This document shows positions 44,719 to 58,122 of a stretch of DNA of 64,000 nucleotides, in pieces; positions within the stretch are counted from its first letter, which is position 1, and each line of letters begins with the position of its first letter. The position numbers and the translations under genes were made by a program. The notes under the pieces were generated by a model. It saw only the letters and a program-made list of their open reading frames with translations. It made no database searches and had not been told where the DNA came from. The stretch spans positions 27,064,101 through 27,128,100 of the forward strand of contig NC_092677.1 in the NCBI RefSeq assembly GCF_964355755.1. Direction: 5' to 3'. The DNA comes from Antedon mediterranea (taxonomy: Eukaryota; Echinodermata; Crinoidea; Comatulida; Antedonidae).

Positions 44719-47700
44719 TTACTCCTTGTACTTCTCTGTTGGTGGCACAACTCGCATTAATTTCTGTAGGAAATATGTGAAGGTTTCTGCAAAAAAAAAA
44801 TGTATCAAAAGTTTGAATCGATCATCAACTTCCTAATGTAAATGTCTGTATGTTCCTCGATTTGCATTCAATGTTCATCTTGATAGATAGTAAGTCAAAA
44901 TGTACAGGAGTGGTTGCCACGACAAGAGAATACAAAGAGTGTGCTGTACATGAAGTTTTGAACATTATTATTTGGCCATATATATATAAACATAAAAAGA
45001 GTTGAAACTATAGGACAGTACTTAAATGCATTGGCGACAGTCATAATATTATTAGGTAATGCTCTGTTTATACAAATAGCTAGTTTGATGTGTGATGTGC
45101 CCAAATATGGTATTGATATGCCCAAATATGGTATTGATATGCCCAAATATGGCAGTGATATGACATCATCAAGTCCATATATGGGCACATCACATTTTGT
45201 TGTCATATAAAGTTTGATAGTGTAGACAGAGCATAGAGTGTGTTGAATAATATAATATACAAATACTTACTGTTGAACGAAAAAGAATATTTCTTGTACA
45301 CAAATGGGAAATATAGAAGAAGTCCGGCGAAGATGAAGATGAGGGCGTACAAGAACTCAAGCTCTGGTTGGTCGATGATAGGGGCAAGGACAAGGTATAC
45401 TGCCGCTAGTAAAACAGCAATTGGCAGGAAAATCGGTACCTATAAGAAAACCAAGTGGTCATTGAAAGATGGATGGTCAGCAGGCTACTCTCGTGGTGGG
45501 ATATGATTGGAATGATTACAATCTATCATGGCTTAAGCTATATTCAACAAACGGAACAATTTAGATTTAACCTTCATTCCTTGGACGCAACACAATTGCG
45601 TACGTACGCGCAACGTAACGCAATTGCTGACGTAAACGAGACATCGAATTCATCGCGTCGTGATTTGTCAAATTGCTTGCGTTGCGCATACTAGGCCTCC
45701 TCCTAGGTCCCCGGCGTTTTAGTGGAAACCAAGCTTGAGATAAGCCCATTGGGATTGTTGTCGAGTCATGCTATAATGTACACCTCTTACCTTAATAGCT
45801 CTCTCCTTATCGGGATATTTATAACGTAGAACAAGAAGAGCAATAAATGTGGCTCCATAAAACATCCAAGCGGCGAAACTAAAGTAGTTGACTAAAGTAT
45901 CGAAGTCGTTTGGTATAATAAATATTATAGCAATAAATGACTGTAAAATAAAACAGTTTTCATATGAATACATTTTATAATGAATACATAAATGGAGGAG
46001 TCATGGTTGGTTGGTTGGTTGGTAAGTGACGTAATGAATAATGAACAACAATGTTGTTTATGATTTAGATGACAACAATGACGCGCTGTATTTTAATTTG
46101 ATTTTAATAATACAGAATGATGTTGATAATGATAATAATGACGATGTTTACATAAATGATGATTCACTAATGTACTGTCGTGATAGTTTGAACTGTGGTT
46201 CTGTTGATCATGACGTGGATGGTGTTGACAATGACGTCATCGATCGTGGATGAACATGGAGATGGTACTCACTGTGAAGACGATGGATGGAAATGGAGTG
46301 AATCGCTTAATATGAATCATTGAAAGAATTTCCATCATGTGACCTTCACGAGCAGACACGAACGCTAATCTATAAAATGGTGGGAAATATGATGTTTAAA
46401 AAAGTACAGAAACCTCTTTCTACTTAGCGTTGACGACTAATGCGCTAGTCTGGGTTCCAGACGGAGTTTTGACTAGTCGTTTGGCGTTTCATACGTGTAC
46501 TACTTGATCTTGTATTTCAGACAAACATCCGCGAAAAACCTCGAAATAACTACAGACTTGGGACAAGTCTAACTAATGCGCATGCGCATTAAACTTTTCA
46601 TCTACTTTTTGTGACGTAAAAATGCTCAACCAATCAGAGCTCAGTAAGGTTTGATTCGCGCGAATATCTTCACTAATGGAACACAGGCGAGCAACCAATT
46701 GCAAGATTCAACTTCCATCTAGTTGCAACTTACCGTCCTGAAGCAAACAGAGCACCATTGGCAGCCCCAAACGTCGAGAAACATACAAACAGTGGTATGA
46801 TCCAAGCCATAACACCAAGAGTACGATCAGCCAAGGTCTAAACAAAAGCAAATACATTCAGATGATTATTCCGTATGACGTCATAACCCAAGATGATATG
46901 GCGTCATAAAGCTTAATTGTTATCAATAATATTATGTGTACAAACAAGGAGATTTGTAGAGGCGTGACTTTATAATGAGAGGTCCATAACATACATGTTT
47001 AATAGAGAACTGTTTACTTGTACACTAAACTGAAATTATGTAAAAGAATATAAATGTCATACCACAGCTACAGCATCAGAAGCTAGAAGTTCCAAAGGTG
47101 ACATGACAGTGAAGTAAGCGATGTTGACCAGGAGGTAGAGGACGATGACCAATGGCATGCCAATGAGAATGGCCAATGGCAGGTTCCTGAAATGAATACA
47201 TTAAATGATTTCAGTTATGTAATAGTCGGTATAGTTGCTGTCATCTAATTATCATCTGCTACAGTATATAATTCCTTCTCATGTTTCACTTTTCAAATCA
47301 TAATTTTTTAAATTCTAGAATTAAATAAATTGTCCTAGATTGGTATGTTATGCTAATATTCACTTCTTTAAAAAATACTTTATGCACTTCTGAATGCCCC
47401 TCTCATTCCGAATCCTTACCTCTTTGGGTTGACCAACTCCTCGGTAACAAAATTTAACTGATTCCTGCAAAAGAAAACAGAGAATAGATTATTATAACCT
47501 ATTTAACTCTTCTTTTTCAGAGTGATGATGTCGTTGACAGATTTGCTATGGGGATTTCGATTTTTTTTTGGCCACATATTGTGTCTTTGCGTCGGTCGTC
47601 GTGTAAACCAGGACAAACTGTGTCGAGAAATCGAGTGTAAAGCGTGTTTTACACACACGCAATGTAATTACGTCACGCAACGCGTAAGCGAGTTGACCAA

Positions 47701-49998
47701 TGACAAGCGACAGTTCGAATGATAGGCCTACTTGTGATTGGTCGTCAAATCACTTACGTCACGTCTCTAGCGGGAACCAAACATTATATTTACCATGAAT
47801 CGTACGCCCATAATCCCTGATAAAATGCAATTCCATAAGCAAATACCCTTGTAGATGATCCCTCGAATGACACGGAAGTGTTTAGATGCTCAGTATGACC
47901 TATGAAAATAACAACATACAGCTGTAAAAACAATTATTTACACAAAAATCATTACAGAAACACTCATACAGAATTTCTGAGCAAATGCACAATGACAATG
48001 TTTATTTTGGAGTATGACGCTACAAGGCAAGCTAATGTTACAAATAGGTCGGATAAACTATTCAAACTAACGCTACTTGTGGTATGTCTGGAGAGTAGCC
48101 TACACAAAAAGGAAAAGGGCAGGTCCTAGACAAAGTTTATATAGTGTATCTTACCTTGACAGAGTCTTACAATTCCAACAAATACAATTATAATAAGTGC
48201 AAATATTTTTGCTGCAGTGAAAATAATTTGAACTCGTGTTGCCCATTTGACACTGTAACTATTGATGAACGCAATTAAAACTAGAAATAAAAAACGAATA
48301 AATAATTTATTAGCATCATAAACAAGAAGGAATATATGCATAGTATTGTATAATACACGGGGCGCAGTTTGCGACATGGTACTTGTCCCTAGCGGCGCCC
48401 CGTAACTATAACATTACATGACAATGCATAATTAATATGTCATAAAGGTTATGGTAGTAGAACATAATGGTATTACTACTAGTCATGTCAGTCTGTTATT
48501 TGTATTAATTTTTTCAAGGTTTTTATACCACTGAAAAGTTCACTCTTCACTATTCCCTGCGGTATTCGTAATGTTAGACCAGACCAGCAATGAATAATGC
48601 TGCTTGGTTCTCACTAGAGACGCAACACAAAGACGCAACGTAAGTGATTTGACCAATCACAAGCGATGAATTATTCGAACTGTCACTTGTCATTGGCCAA
48701 CACGCTTGCGTTGCATTTATGTCCTTGCGTTACGTCATAATGCTTGGTTCTGAAGCGTGGTTCCCACTAGCGACGCAACACAAGGACGTAACGCAACGCA
48801 AGTGAATTGACCAATCACAAGCGATGGCTTATTCGCTTGTCATTGCTAACTGTCTATAACTTCGCTTGTCGTTCGTTGCGTTTTTGTCCTTGCGTTACGT
48901 CATAATGCTTGGTTCTCACTCTTGACGAACCACAAGCGATGATTTATTCGAACTGTCGCTTGCCATTGGTCAACACGTTGCGTTACGTCCTAGTGGGAAC
49001 CAAGCTTAAGTATAAATGCTCTATAATGATAATATATAGATAGTATCAATCATGGAGAGAATAAGCAGCGCTGTATGTTTCAAACTAAGATGTCAGTACT
49101 TACGTATAGCTGTAATAGCAAACAATTTTATAAGATACACCGGAACCTCGCAAGATCCGGAAACAAAAAGCTGTACAAAATATGTTCCAAATGTCAATGT
49201 GATAGCTGCGAGTGAACTCGGCTTTAGAACAATCGCATAAGTCCATGAAAATAGATAAGCTGGTACAGGACCGAATGCTTCGAACAGATAAGCGTACTCG
49301 CCCCCTGACTTGCGTACTAGTGTTCCAAGCTCAGCGTAACACAGAGCAGCTGTCGAGAAAGAAAAAAAAACATATTTATTTTGCGGTAAATAAAAGACAT
49401 TAAAATAACTATTATAATGTGAGAAATTAACAAAAAAACGTTTGCCGAAAACGCGGGCGTATAAGATTACGTTTGACGTATAAAGGAGGCAAGCGTCGTA
49501 CAGATTACGTTTTACGTATGAACACGCGCAATCGGGTGCGTACGTTTATTTACGTTTGACGTATGGGATGAGCACGCACAACAGGAATGTATATAAATGT
49601 ATAGATTATCATTTTTTTTATATATTTAAATTTTCTTTCTTTTAGTACTCAACTCTACTAACTTATTTTCTCAATAATAATAATGAATATCTTCACCTAG
49701 CTGCATACTCCCTAGTGGATATCGATTGGCGATAAACCTACTCGTAATATACAGTACTAATGTATTGGTCTTAATGCACGTTTTTCTCTTATTTGTTTAT
49801 TGTATCACGCAGATACAGTCGACTTAACATATATTGCATATATTGCATCATACAGTATATTATTATTGGCGAGACCCAATGCTTTTTCTTCTCTGTGTTT
49901 TTATTGCACCACCACAGACATAATATTTACATTAAAAAAAGTAGAGAGTCATGCAGCCGCGTGACATATGATCACGACATTGTTAGGTTGCAGGCTGA

Positions 49999-50033
<35 letters not shown>

Positions 50034-52572
50034 ATGCAATAGACGCACCGCATCAAGCCTAACGAAAAAACAGAATGTCTTATCATGTTTTGCTGTCTAC
50101 ACTAGCAGAAACTAGCACCGGTGAAACTAGTTTGACAAAAAAAGTGTGATGTGCCAAAATATGGTGGTGATATGACATCATCATGTCCATATGGGCACTT
50201 CACATTTTATTGTCATATAAAGTTTGATAGTGTAGACAGAGCTTTAGTTAGACATGTAGTCAGCAAACATGATAGGACAATCTGCTTAACAGATCGGTAT
50301 ACAGATGTACCCTTCTGTGCATTACCACGCCCGGTTGGGCTAAAATGATTCGTTAATAAAATGTAGTATAATTAAGGTGTTTCTTAACAAAGCCTTTTAT
50401 TTGTTGAATATTTTCTATGAATCAAAGGGTAGGCCTATATAAAAGTTGAATTTGACCTTTTGTAATATATTCACTATTTATTTTAAAAAAATACAAATGA
50501 ATTCGATTACAAACAAGGCAAGTAGTCTGTTATTGTAATAAGTTTACAAATTATTGTCAAGTACAGTTCAGACTACCTTCACAAAACTCGGAATTGGTTG
50601 TTCATAATTGTTCGTTGATAAAGTACCCGTACACGGTCTATTAAACCTACGTTTTGATTGCTATTACTGCCTGCACCATTTCCAAAATGAATTATTAATA
50701 TTTCATATAGATTGAATTTTTTTAGGGCGAATATCGACAAGAAATGAAGGTGAGAAGCAATCATATGAACGCATCATCACCGATGTTTGATTCCCGTGAT
50801 TGGATTTTAGGCCTGCAACTGATTTACTTTTATTTACTTACTGCTAATCGATTATTGATTTTAGTTGAGTTAACTAATTTCGCAAATCGCACTGTACTGC
50901 CTATGAAATTGTACAGTAGCAGCAGTGGTTGGTTGTGTTGGGCTGAAGAGGTCGATGAATGACACACATCATGATGATGTAGTATAATAACGATGTTGGT
51001 GATGATGATATGAAATATGATGACGGCGACGATAATGATATGATATGAAAGATGATGATATGAAAGATGGTGATGATATGAAGTATGATGATGATTACGA
51101 TGATTATGTATCAGGATGATGATGTCAATAACAGTGATGATGATGATGTTGCTGCTGCTCATGATATGATACATGATGATGCCAAATACATGAGAAAGGT
51201 TATCCATAACTGGGTTTACTATATTGTATACCAGCATTTTATATTAATATCGAACTATAATCCTTGACCAGACCTGGCCGGACATCACGATTTCTAACAA
51301 ACATATGGAATTTGCAACGAACCCAATGCAATCTTATAGACTTGATGATTGTTCAATTGTATGTTTATAAAAGATGTGGGTCGGCGGATCATTCGTTGCT
51401 TTGTATTTAATACCAGCGCACCAGAACAGCATTCGTTTTAACTCACACATAAGTTGAATAAGTTGTATTTTTTTATGGATTTTGATGAAAACGTGACCAA
51501 AAAAGTATTTACTGTAATAACATAACAAGCTAACAGACATTCACAAAATATCCCATCTCAACGAAAATATTTCTCCGAAATGATTATCACAAATGCTATG
51601 GTGGAAATTATATATTTCCTACATGCTAAAACACATTAGTCGTTCTGTTGAATGATATAAAAGTTAGACTATCTGGTACGTAGGCCTATTTAAGTATCTA
51701 AACTATTTCCAGCATGCATACAAACAAACTTGGACCATTTAAATTGTAGTAGGCCTCGACCAAATTAATCCCTGTTCTAGCTGCTTAATTCATATTCCAG
51801 AGCCTTGACTTAGGCAAGGATCAGCAATAATCGCCGTAAGATGGTCAAGAAAATTCTGAATTAAACAGAATGGTAGCTGAAGGCAGAACATGTGGGCGTT
51901 CCTTCTCGTTACTTAATATTTTGAATTTGTATGCCATTATTCATATATGAGTTGGCATTAAATTTCGTTTAGAATCAGAGAGGTGTGTTGTCTACTAGGA
52001 GTAAAACGTAATTTACGCAATTAACGACAGTTCGAATGATTTGTCACGTGTGATTGGTTAGAATTATATGCGTTGCGTGTATATCATTGCGTTGCGTCGT
52101 AGTGAAACCAGGCCTATTGGTGGATTGTCGCGTTAATAGTGAAGTTGGTAATGTTAATGGTGATCTATATTTAATGGTCATCCCTGGTATTTAGTGATAA
52201 TGTATGGCACGCCATGGCGGACATAAATATATCGAAGTCATATACTCATGGGGTTTACACACAAAGCTATCCATCGACATGCACATTGTTACCAAGGCCC
52301 TGGCGTGCCATAATAATGATACTATGGCACACAAAAAAACAATTGGTATACATACCACACGTAGATAAAACTCCACAGGCTATCCAAATGACAAGACTCA
52401 TTCCAACACTATCTGTCTGTCGCAATACCCCCTTAGGGGATATAAATATACCAGATCCTATGATTGTCCCCACTAACAGTGATACTCCAGCTAAAAGGCT
52501 AACTTGACGCTTAAGGACCACTTCGTCACCGCCTCCACCGGTACCCCCATCACCTTTTTCCTTTTCACTCAT
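44719..52572 (-). CDS. SLC7A9-like (b0,+AT-type) amino-acid transporter light chain
   Basis: Light chains of heteromeric transporters exchange amino acids across the plasma membrane, disulphide-linked to an SLC3 heavy chain. Eleven coding exons: 52356-52572, 49104-49349, 48155-48280, 47794-47899, 47420-47464, 47063-47186, 46734-46837, 46273-46369, 45791-45940, 45271-45439 and 44719-44786 (1452 nt, 483 aa). The LAT signature [12 protein letters not shown] is at 35-46. [16 protein letters not shown] and [11 protein letters not shown] are strongly b0,+AT-like, as are [18 protein letters not shown] and [11 protein letters not shown]. The extracellular cysteine that bonds to SLC3 is at about 139 (SGSCEVP). 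About twelve membrane segments are expected. SLC7A9 is my best match by eye; a sister such as SLC7A13 is not excluded. A strong 3' splice site at 52599 implies an upstream non-coding exon. Confidence 0.9.
45061..45232. mobile_element. Family A MITE, SLC7 intron 10
   Basis: GCTCTGTTTATAC left and GATAGTGTAGACAGAGC right, with three 21-bp units. It lies about 38 bp downstream of the donor at 45271/45270. Confidence 0.85.
45579..45734. mobile_element. Family B MITE, SLC7 intron 9
   Basis: Begins CCTTGGACGCAACAC and ends AGTGGAAACCAAGCTT, with GATTTGTCAAATTGC in the middle. About 56 bp downstream of the donor at 45791/45790. Confidence 0.7.
47650..47782. mobile_element. Family B MITE, SLC7 intron 4
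   Basis: GTTGACCAATGACAAGCGAC and its imperfect complement, ending CTAGCGGGAACCAAAC. It is only about 11 bp downstream of the donor at 47794/47793. Confidence 0.7.
48602..49006. mobile_element. Three tandem family B MITEs, SLC7 intron 2
   Basis: Three head-to-tail copies (about 48602-48740, 48757-48906 and 48906-49006). Each begins GCTTGGTTCTCACT or CGTGGTTCCCACT and carries CAATCACAAGCGATG. The last ends CTAGTGGGAACCAAGCTT. Confidence 0.8.
49998..50030. repeat. (AT)n microsatellite
   Basis: About 16 AT repeats in SLC7 intron 1. Confidence 0.9.
50092..50242. mobile_element. Family A MITE, SLC7 intron 1
   Basis: GCTGTCTACACTAGC left and TTTGATAGTGTAGACAGAGC right, flanking the usual core. 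The left end carries about 20 bp of extra sequence. Confidence 0.8.
50990..51185. repeat. Imperfect GATGAT-rich tract
   Basis: A low-complexity region of GATGAT and GATATGA words in SLC7 intron 1. It creates spurious Asp- and His-rich frames. Confidence 0.8.
51990..52113. mobile_element. Family B MITE, SLC7 intron 1
   Basis: CTACTAGGAGTAAAACGTAA left and GCGTTGCGTCGTAGTGAAAC right, around AATGATTTGTCACGTGTG. Confidence 0.6.
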
Positions 52573-52877
52573 TTTTCTTCTTTATTCCTCAACAAACTGA
52601 AAAGAAATTTTAATATTAATGATTAATTTTTTTTTTTAAATCAACATTCCGCGTACAACAGATGTAACAGATATTTTTTATTAAATCTAGTTATGTTTAT
52701 GATGGTAGTAATTTATTCTCTACACTTGTTTTCAAGGGCACATCGCAATGTTCACATTCCTTGTCTTGCTTTTGTTTTGTTGGGGGTGGAGCAAATGGAG
52801 CTATTGTGTATTGGAAATCGATTTTGAAACAATACACTGTTAAATTAAGGTCACTATTTATGGATTTTATTATTAAC

Positions 52878-52972
52878 GCTGGTTCCCACTAGAATGCAAC
52901 GCAAGCTAGTTGACCAATCAAGCTAGTGATTGGTCAAATTGCGTTGCGTTGCATCCTAGTGGGAACCAAGCT
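52878..52972. mobile_element. Compact family B MITE, nearly perfect palindrome
   Basis: A 95-bp element with GCTGGTTCCCACTAGAATG left and its near-complement right, meeting at GACCAATCAAGCTAGTGATT. It is the shortest and cleanest member in the window. Confidence 0.85.
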
Positions 52973-53534
52973 TCAGTAAACAACATAATTGCATACATAA
53001 TTTTTTCTATCACAGTTGCTATTTTTACCGTCCGAATAATGCGCAATATATTACAATTTTAACATGGTTTTAACCCTAGAGAATGTAAAGTCCTCGAATT
53101 CCACTCGAAAAATTCGAGCGGGCATGATGCGTAACCGGCTTATTATGGTAAGGAATGTTCACAGTTTGTTTCTCCGGGCAATACCTATCAACGGGAGTCG
53201 AATTTCAATTCGCTTTCGAAAAGTAAAATGTATGCAGTTTTACTGTATGTCGTCCGTGTAGATGCATAACAGAAAAACATAATTAATTCCCCATTCTAAA
53301 ATCACAGGATTTACCGAAGCCTTAACAAGCATTAACGATTTTCCTATTGCCTATTTGGCTGACCATTGACCTGTTATACAATGTCTTTTGAAACTTCAAG
53401 GTCTTGCATCAAAGACAAAAGAACAATGGCTATTTGAAGCATACTTATTCATGTGCGAATCAATACCTGTTGTTGTTTTTACAAGATTTTTTTACCATGG
53501 TTTATTTTTCACATTTTACTAAATCATGAAACAA

Positions 53535-53625
53535 AGATTTGACCAATGACGGATCATACGAACTGTCGCTTGTGATTGGTCAACCCACTTGCGTTGCGCG
53601 TACGCCCTTGCGCTGCGTCCAAATC
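53535..53625. mobile_element. Family B MITE, half copy
   Basis: GATTTGACCAATGACGGATC through CCTTGCGCTGCGTCC; the left terminus is missing. Confidence 0.6.
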
Positions 53626-54274
53626 GGTCCACACACCCCGATCTAAGCACCATCGTTTATGCAATTTATAAACGTACTACTGTAGCTCTCACAAATATAG
53701 ATTTGATATTGATAACAGTTTAGTAGTTTTTTCTCGTTTATCGATCAGTATAACCGTACCAGCAGATTTCAGTTGGAATACTGTTTATCATTTGCCGGCT
53801 GGAACACAGCAATGAACCATCGATTGACTGTTAGAATGCAGGAGATCTTTATGATTATAATTTAAATGTCGAGGCCTAATTGCTACGCACATGTAAAGTA
53901 ATATGTTGAAAATATGACGTTGGATACATGACGTCACCTACACATTAATAATTATCACATTGACACGCCCACATCCACACGTGACTTGATGTTTACAACT
54001 CGATGATTGCATCAGGCATTTTTTAACCTCAGAAAAAAAATTTTTATATCGTGTAAATGTTGGTGTACTATACATCCTGTTTATGTTAAACATTAATTAG
54101 ATACGGGACATTATATCACAAACATGAAATGTGAACGTCTGTTGTTGTCATGTAAATTGTTGATGGAGTGTGTGTTAGTACTGTTACTAGTATGTACTAA
54201 TTCATAATCGTTCTATGATCAAACTATTAAATCAGTGACTAATTACATTATCATTTTCTATGTATTATTTACAG

Positions 54275-54411
54275 TGATACTTAAGTGCCACGGCAAACAA
54301 ACAATCGGTGACCGTGGCACTTACGGACCACCGTACATTGGTATTAAGCCTGACCAAGGACGACCTTGTCACTCTAAGGACCTCAGCAGACTGCAGATCG
54401 GATACATTACA
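54275..54411 (+). CDS. Possible terminal coding exon of an unknown gene
   Basis: A good 3' splice site (TATTATTTACAG at 54274) is followed by an open frame reading ILKCHGKQTIGDRGTYGPPY and IGIKPDQGRPCHSKDLSRLQ, then a TGA near 54411. AATAAA occurs near 54467. The exon would be entered in phase 1. A hydrophobic leader MKCERLLLSCKLLMECVLVL at 54124 lies just upstream, but its best donor (54190) is in the wrong phase, so the two cannot be joined with confidence. I do not recognise the product. An 11-bp perfect inverted repeat (54285-54324) lies within it, so a non-coding structured role is the alternative. Confidence 0.35.
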
Positions 54412-57400
54412 TGAGATAGTCTTAACCCTCTTTTATTTCCATTGTTATAGCTGGTTATAGTCATAAATAAACCTTGTAAACATAGGTCTGAGTGTGACTC
54501 ATTAGATATCATATATAATAATTCATACCAATCCATAGAGATTCATATTCCCTTAATTGTTACTAAAAAGACGAAAGTGGTCTTATATTGGAGGTATGAA
54601 CTATGTCCGTACCCCTTCTCAGCAGGAGCGTCTATATATACAGTATTAGATGGCGTATTAGGTTAGTTGTAAATAATAAGCCTAACATTTTTAGATACAT
54701 TTCAAACAGACTGATACATCATACGACATACTACAGTACTATGTATACAGTACAGTACTCCTATGCTACTGTACTACAAACTGCACAATGAGAATCAACA
54801 GACTGAACAAATGAACGATAAAAAAAACAACGTATTCGCCACGTGTACAACTAGTACCCACAACATTAAATGCTTCACGACACAAATTCTTGACAAAATA
54901 CTAAATATTTTCGAGTTAAATGTCTAAAATAAGCGTAAAATACTCACGTAAATTGTAAAAAAACGGTGTGTGATAACGTATTCCAAATGAAACAGACAAA
55001 ATGAATGTTTTTTAATACAACCTAGGCCGCTACAGAAGAGTACTTGATCTTAGTAATCCTCACTCATGCTCACAATATCCCTTAACCAGTAAGTAATTAA
55101 GTCTACCCAATGGACCAATCAAAAACTTGTTACGTCATGATTGACATGTTGTCTACCAATCACATTGCAGATACTGAATACTAGTTATATACACTCACTG
55201 TTCACTGTCAATGAAAATACTACGCTTTGATATAAACAATACTGTAGGCCTACTTAATTTTCAGAAAAATAAGCTGAAAACATAAATAATTAAATACACT
55301 GTGTCTGATAAATCTACATTCTGCTGCACTTACAATGACTATCGGTGGTCTATGTTTTAACTATTAATCAATCATTTTACAACTCCTGGTATGAACAAGG
55401 AAATTCATGCTGGTTTGAAACTGCTACGTCTGTTCTATTACTATTTTATATTTAAACGTTTTTACACAAAAGCACATTCTTTTTGTAAAACAAGTATGAG
55501 GAAATATTCATGTCTTTCTAATAAAAGCTGTAACAATTGCTGATTTGTCTAAAACTGATGTTTTATATTGTTGTTGTGGGTTGGTCTACCCATGAGTTAT
55601 AGTACAAGTCAATCTCTCACCAGAGGGGTGCTAACCTCCCTGGTGAGGGAAAAGTAGGCCCTACAGTCGGGCCTACAGTATAAAATAAAGGCTTTATGTA
55701 GCCTGTGTAGAAACACTCCCAGTCAAGTTATTGTTTGATACTTATTTCAGATTACACGGACTAAAGACTTGATTGAATAGGCTATTGAGATTTAGATTGA
55801 AATCAAACTCTACGTCAATACAATTAGCAACAAATAACGCGCGAAATCTTGTAAACTCTTGGCATGAATCCACTTGTTTATATGCTCTAGGCTATTGGCC
55901 AAGTATGAGAGGAAACTGATGAACAATAGGAAACTAACAACCAGTTTTAGTTCAATGTTATTTGCAATCACATCCGCCAGACAAACTTAACAATGGATGA
56001 GGCATGGATGAGTTATAAATCATATCCTTTCCTGGAATAGAGAGAAGATAATTGTAAAGGGTCCAACCAGGAGAATTGGTGGAAGGGGTAGGGGGTCAAA
56101 TTCTTACATTGGTTTCTGCTGGTAACATTGTTTTAACCATTTAAATTAATTCATGTTACAGTTTATGAATGGGTGTATGTGGACCTCTTAATGAGGTATG
56201 GCACGCTCCTGTAATGAATCAGTATATGCTATTTGTACCGTAATATAATATATTTTTATTAATGTAATAAATATTATCTTTGACTGTATCACCCTTAATT
56301 TGTTTCAATTTAATAACTGAAAGTAGCATTGACAATCAATAAATAACACGACGTTTGCTCCTCGTTTGGATGTCGAGCAAGTGAATAACGGTAAACACAC
56401 GTACTGCAATAACATGGGATGAGATTTGATTGTGATCGATAAAAATATATGTTACATTTCACAAGATCAAGTTTTGTCAGGAGGTCCAGATGTAAGGCTC
56501 CGGTCACAACATATCGTCTGATGAAGAACAAGAAGTTGACACACAACTATTAACTATCATATTAATTAAAGTGTGTGTACAGTACGGTACGTACCTATTA
56601 TGATTAAATGGGCGTATACACTAAGACCAGGTACGATGTTAGAAGAGGACTATTTAGCTGTAGATGAATACATGACGTCTATCAGCTACTCTTGGTCCTT
56701 GGTTAGTTTATACCATACATTACGATATTTCTCAAGGCTATAAACAAAATGTACAATATGGAATCAAGTCCATATGGTAGTAGCGGGTGTGGCATTATTA
56801 TTATATAAATAAACCTTACAAACCTTATAATTGGAGTCTAGCCAAATTTGTATTGATATCATGCAGTTCAGTGCCATTCATAATTGTATGTACGTGTGCA
56901 GGAATTAATTTTCGCGCCATTTGTTGTTGTATAATAATAATTATAGGCTAAGTTTTGTTTACTCACTATAGTTTCGTATGTATAGAATATAGTGTTGCAT
57001 GCCTTGAAAATAATCAGCTTTCGGTAAAAAGTTCATGTTTAATGTCAAAGACGTAACACTATTCTACGTTCTTGACGAGTTCAGCCGAGAGATAAGACTG
57101 TTAAGAATAGATAAGACAGCAGAGACCGCCCATTTTATATACATAATAAATAACATTAAAGTCTAGATACGAGTATTACTCTACGGTGCTATACTGTACA
57201 ACAAGGAAATTCAAACACTAACTTTTCTTATATTAAATGAATAAATATATTACTGACTGGTACGGTTTGTTACCTTTGTCATGTCTCAATGTTGTATTGT
57301 TACCTCGAGTGCCCTAGGCCTACACTGCCATTTTCAAATCAAATAGTCCATACTCAATATGGTAACAATGAAGACATAAATAAAAGTTATTTTTATTTTA

Positions 57401-58122
57401 TTTTTATTTTTATTTTATTTACCGTTAGAGGACGGTAGACGAAAGAAACGGTAATTAAACAAAAAAATAATTTACGCATGCGTGTAACGTCAGTATGTGA
57501 CGTCATTTGAAACTTTTTTCCAATCAATTTGACTGTAAGACAAAGGAATTAGTAATAATTATAATAAAAACTAATTTACGCATGCGTGTTAGCCCGGGAT
57601 GAAACGTTATTTGAAAATTTGCACATGCGTAGAAGTCCAATATGTGACGTCATTTTGAAACTTTGTCCCAATCAAAATGGTCTGGAAGCATACACGGATT
57701 TTGCTGTGGTAAGTTACACGTGATTTAGTTGTTTAACCAAACATATCATATGTACTGTGAATTAAATATGAATCTTCTATTATTGAAGAAAAACATAATC
57801 GTAAGCCCTCTATTTCAGGTTTTGATTTAGGTCCATTTTTTGCTTGGACCACCTAGGCTAGCTACTTGGAGTAAGACTAAGTACTACGACTCTGTCCTGC
57901 GCGGTGCCGAGCGAGCCTGTGTCCCCTAGCTGTCGTCTGCTGCTGTGTTCCCCTGTCACGTGACCAATGTGTTTAGTTTGATCGTCCTGAAATTATATCC
58001 AAAGCTCCAAGAAAGTAACTCGTTTGAAACAATCACTGAATTTGTCACTTATTTTACGTCATCAATAATATAATTAGCAAGAATTAATTAGTTATTGATT
58101 TAATATAAATATATTTTCTTGT
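54412..58122. other. Intergenic, no gene supported
   Basis: AT-rich. Reading minus, AATTTAC followed by GTGAGT near 54954 could be the donor of an SLC7 5' non-coding exon (about 54955-55050). Direct repeats with CRE-like sites lie at 57465-57670. No convincing protein frame. Confidence 0.5.
57465..57670. repeat. Direct repeat with TGACGTCA and GCATGCG sites
   Basis: AATTTACGCATGCGTGT occurs at about 57468 and 57580. GTGACGTCATTTGAAACTTT and its near copy occur near 57498 and 57643. Perfect CRE octamers in a repeated block upstream of nothing obvious; they may be transposon-borne. Confidence 0.6.

Noticed and set aside
50830-51267. His- and Asp-rich frames on both strands
   Set aside because: Low-complexity GATGAT tract with no splice or homology support.
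53064-53261. 65-aa basic frame as an upstream exon of the 54.3-kb exon
   Set aside because: No donor in the right phase and no recognisable protein features.
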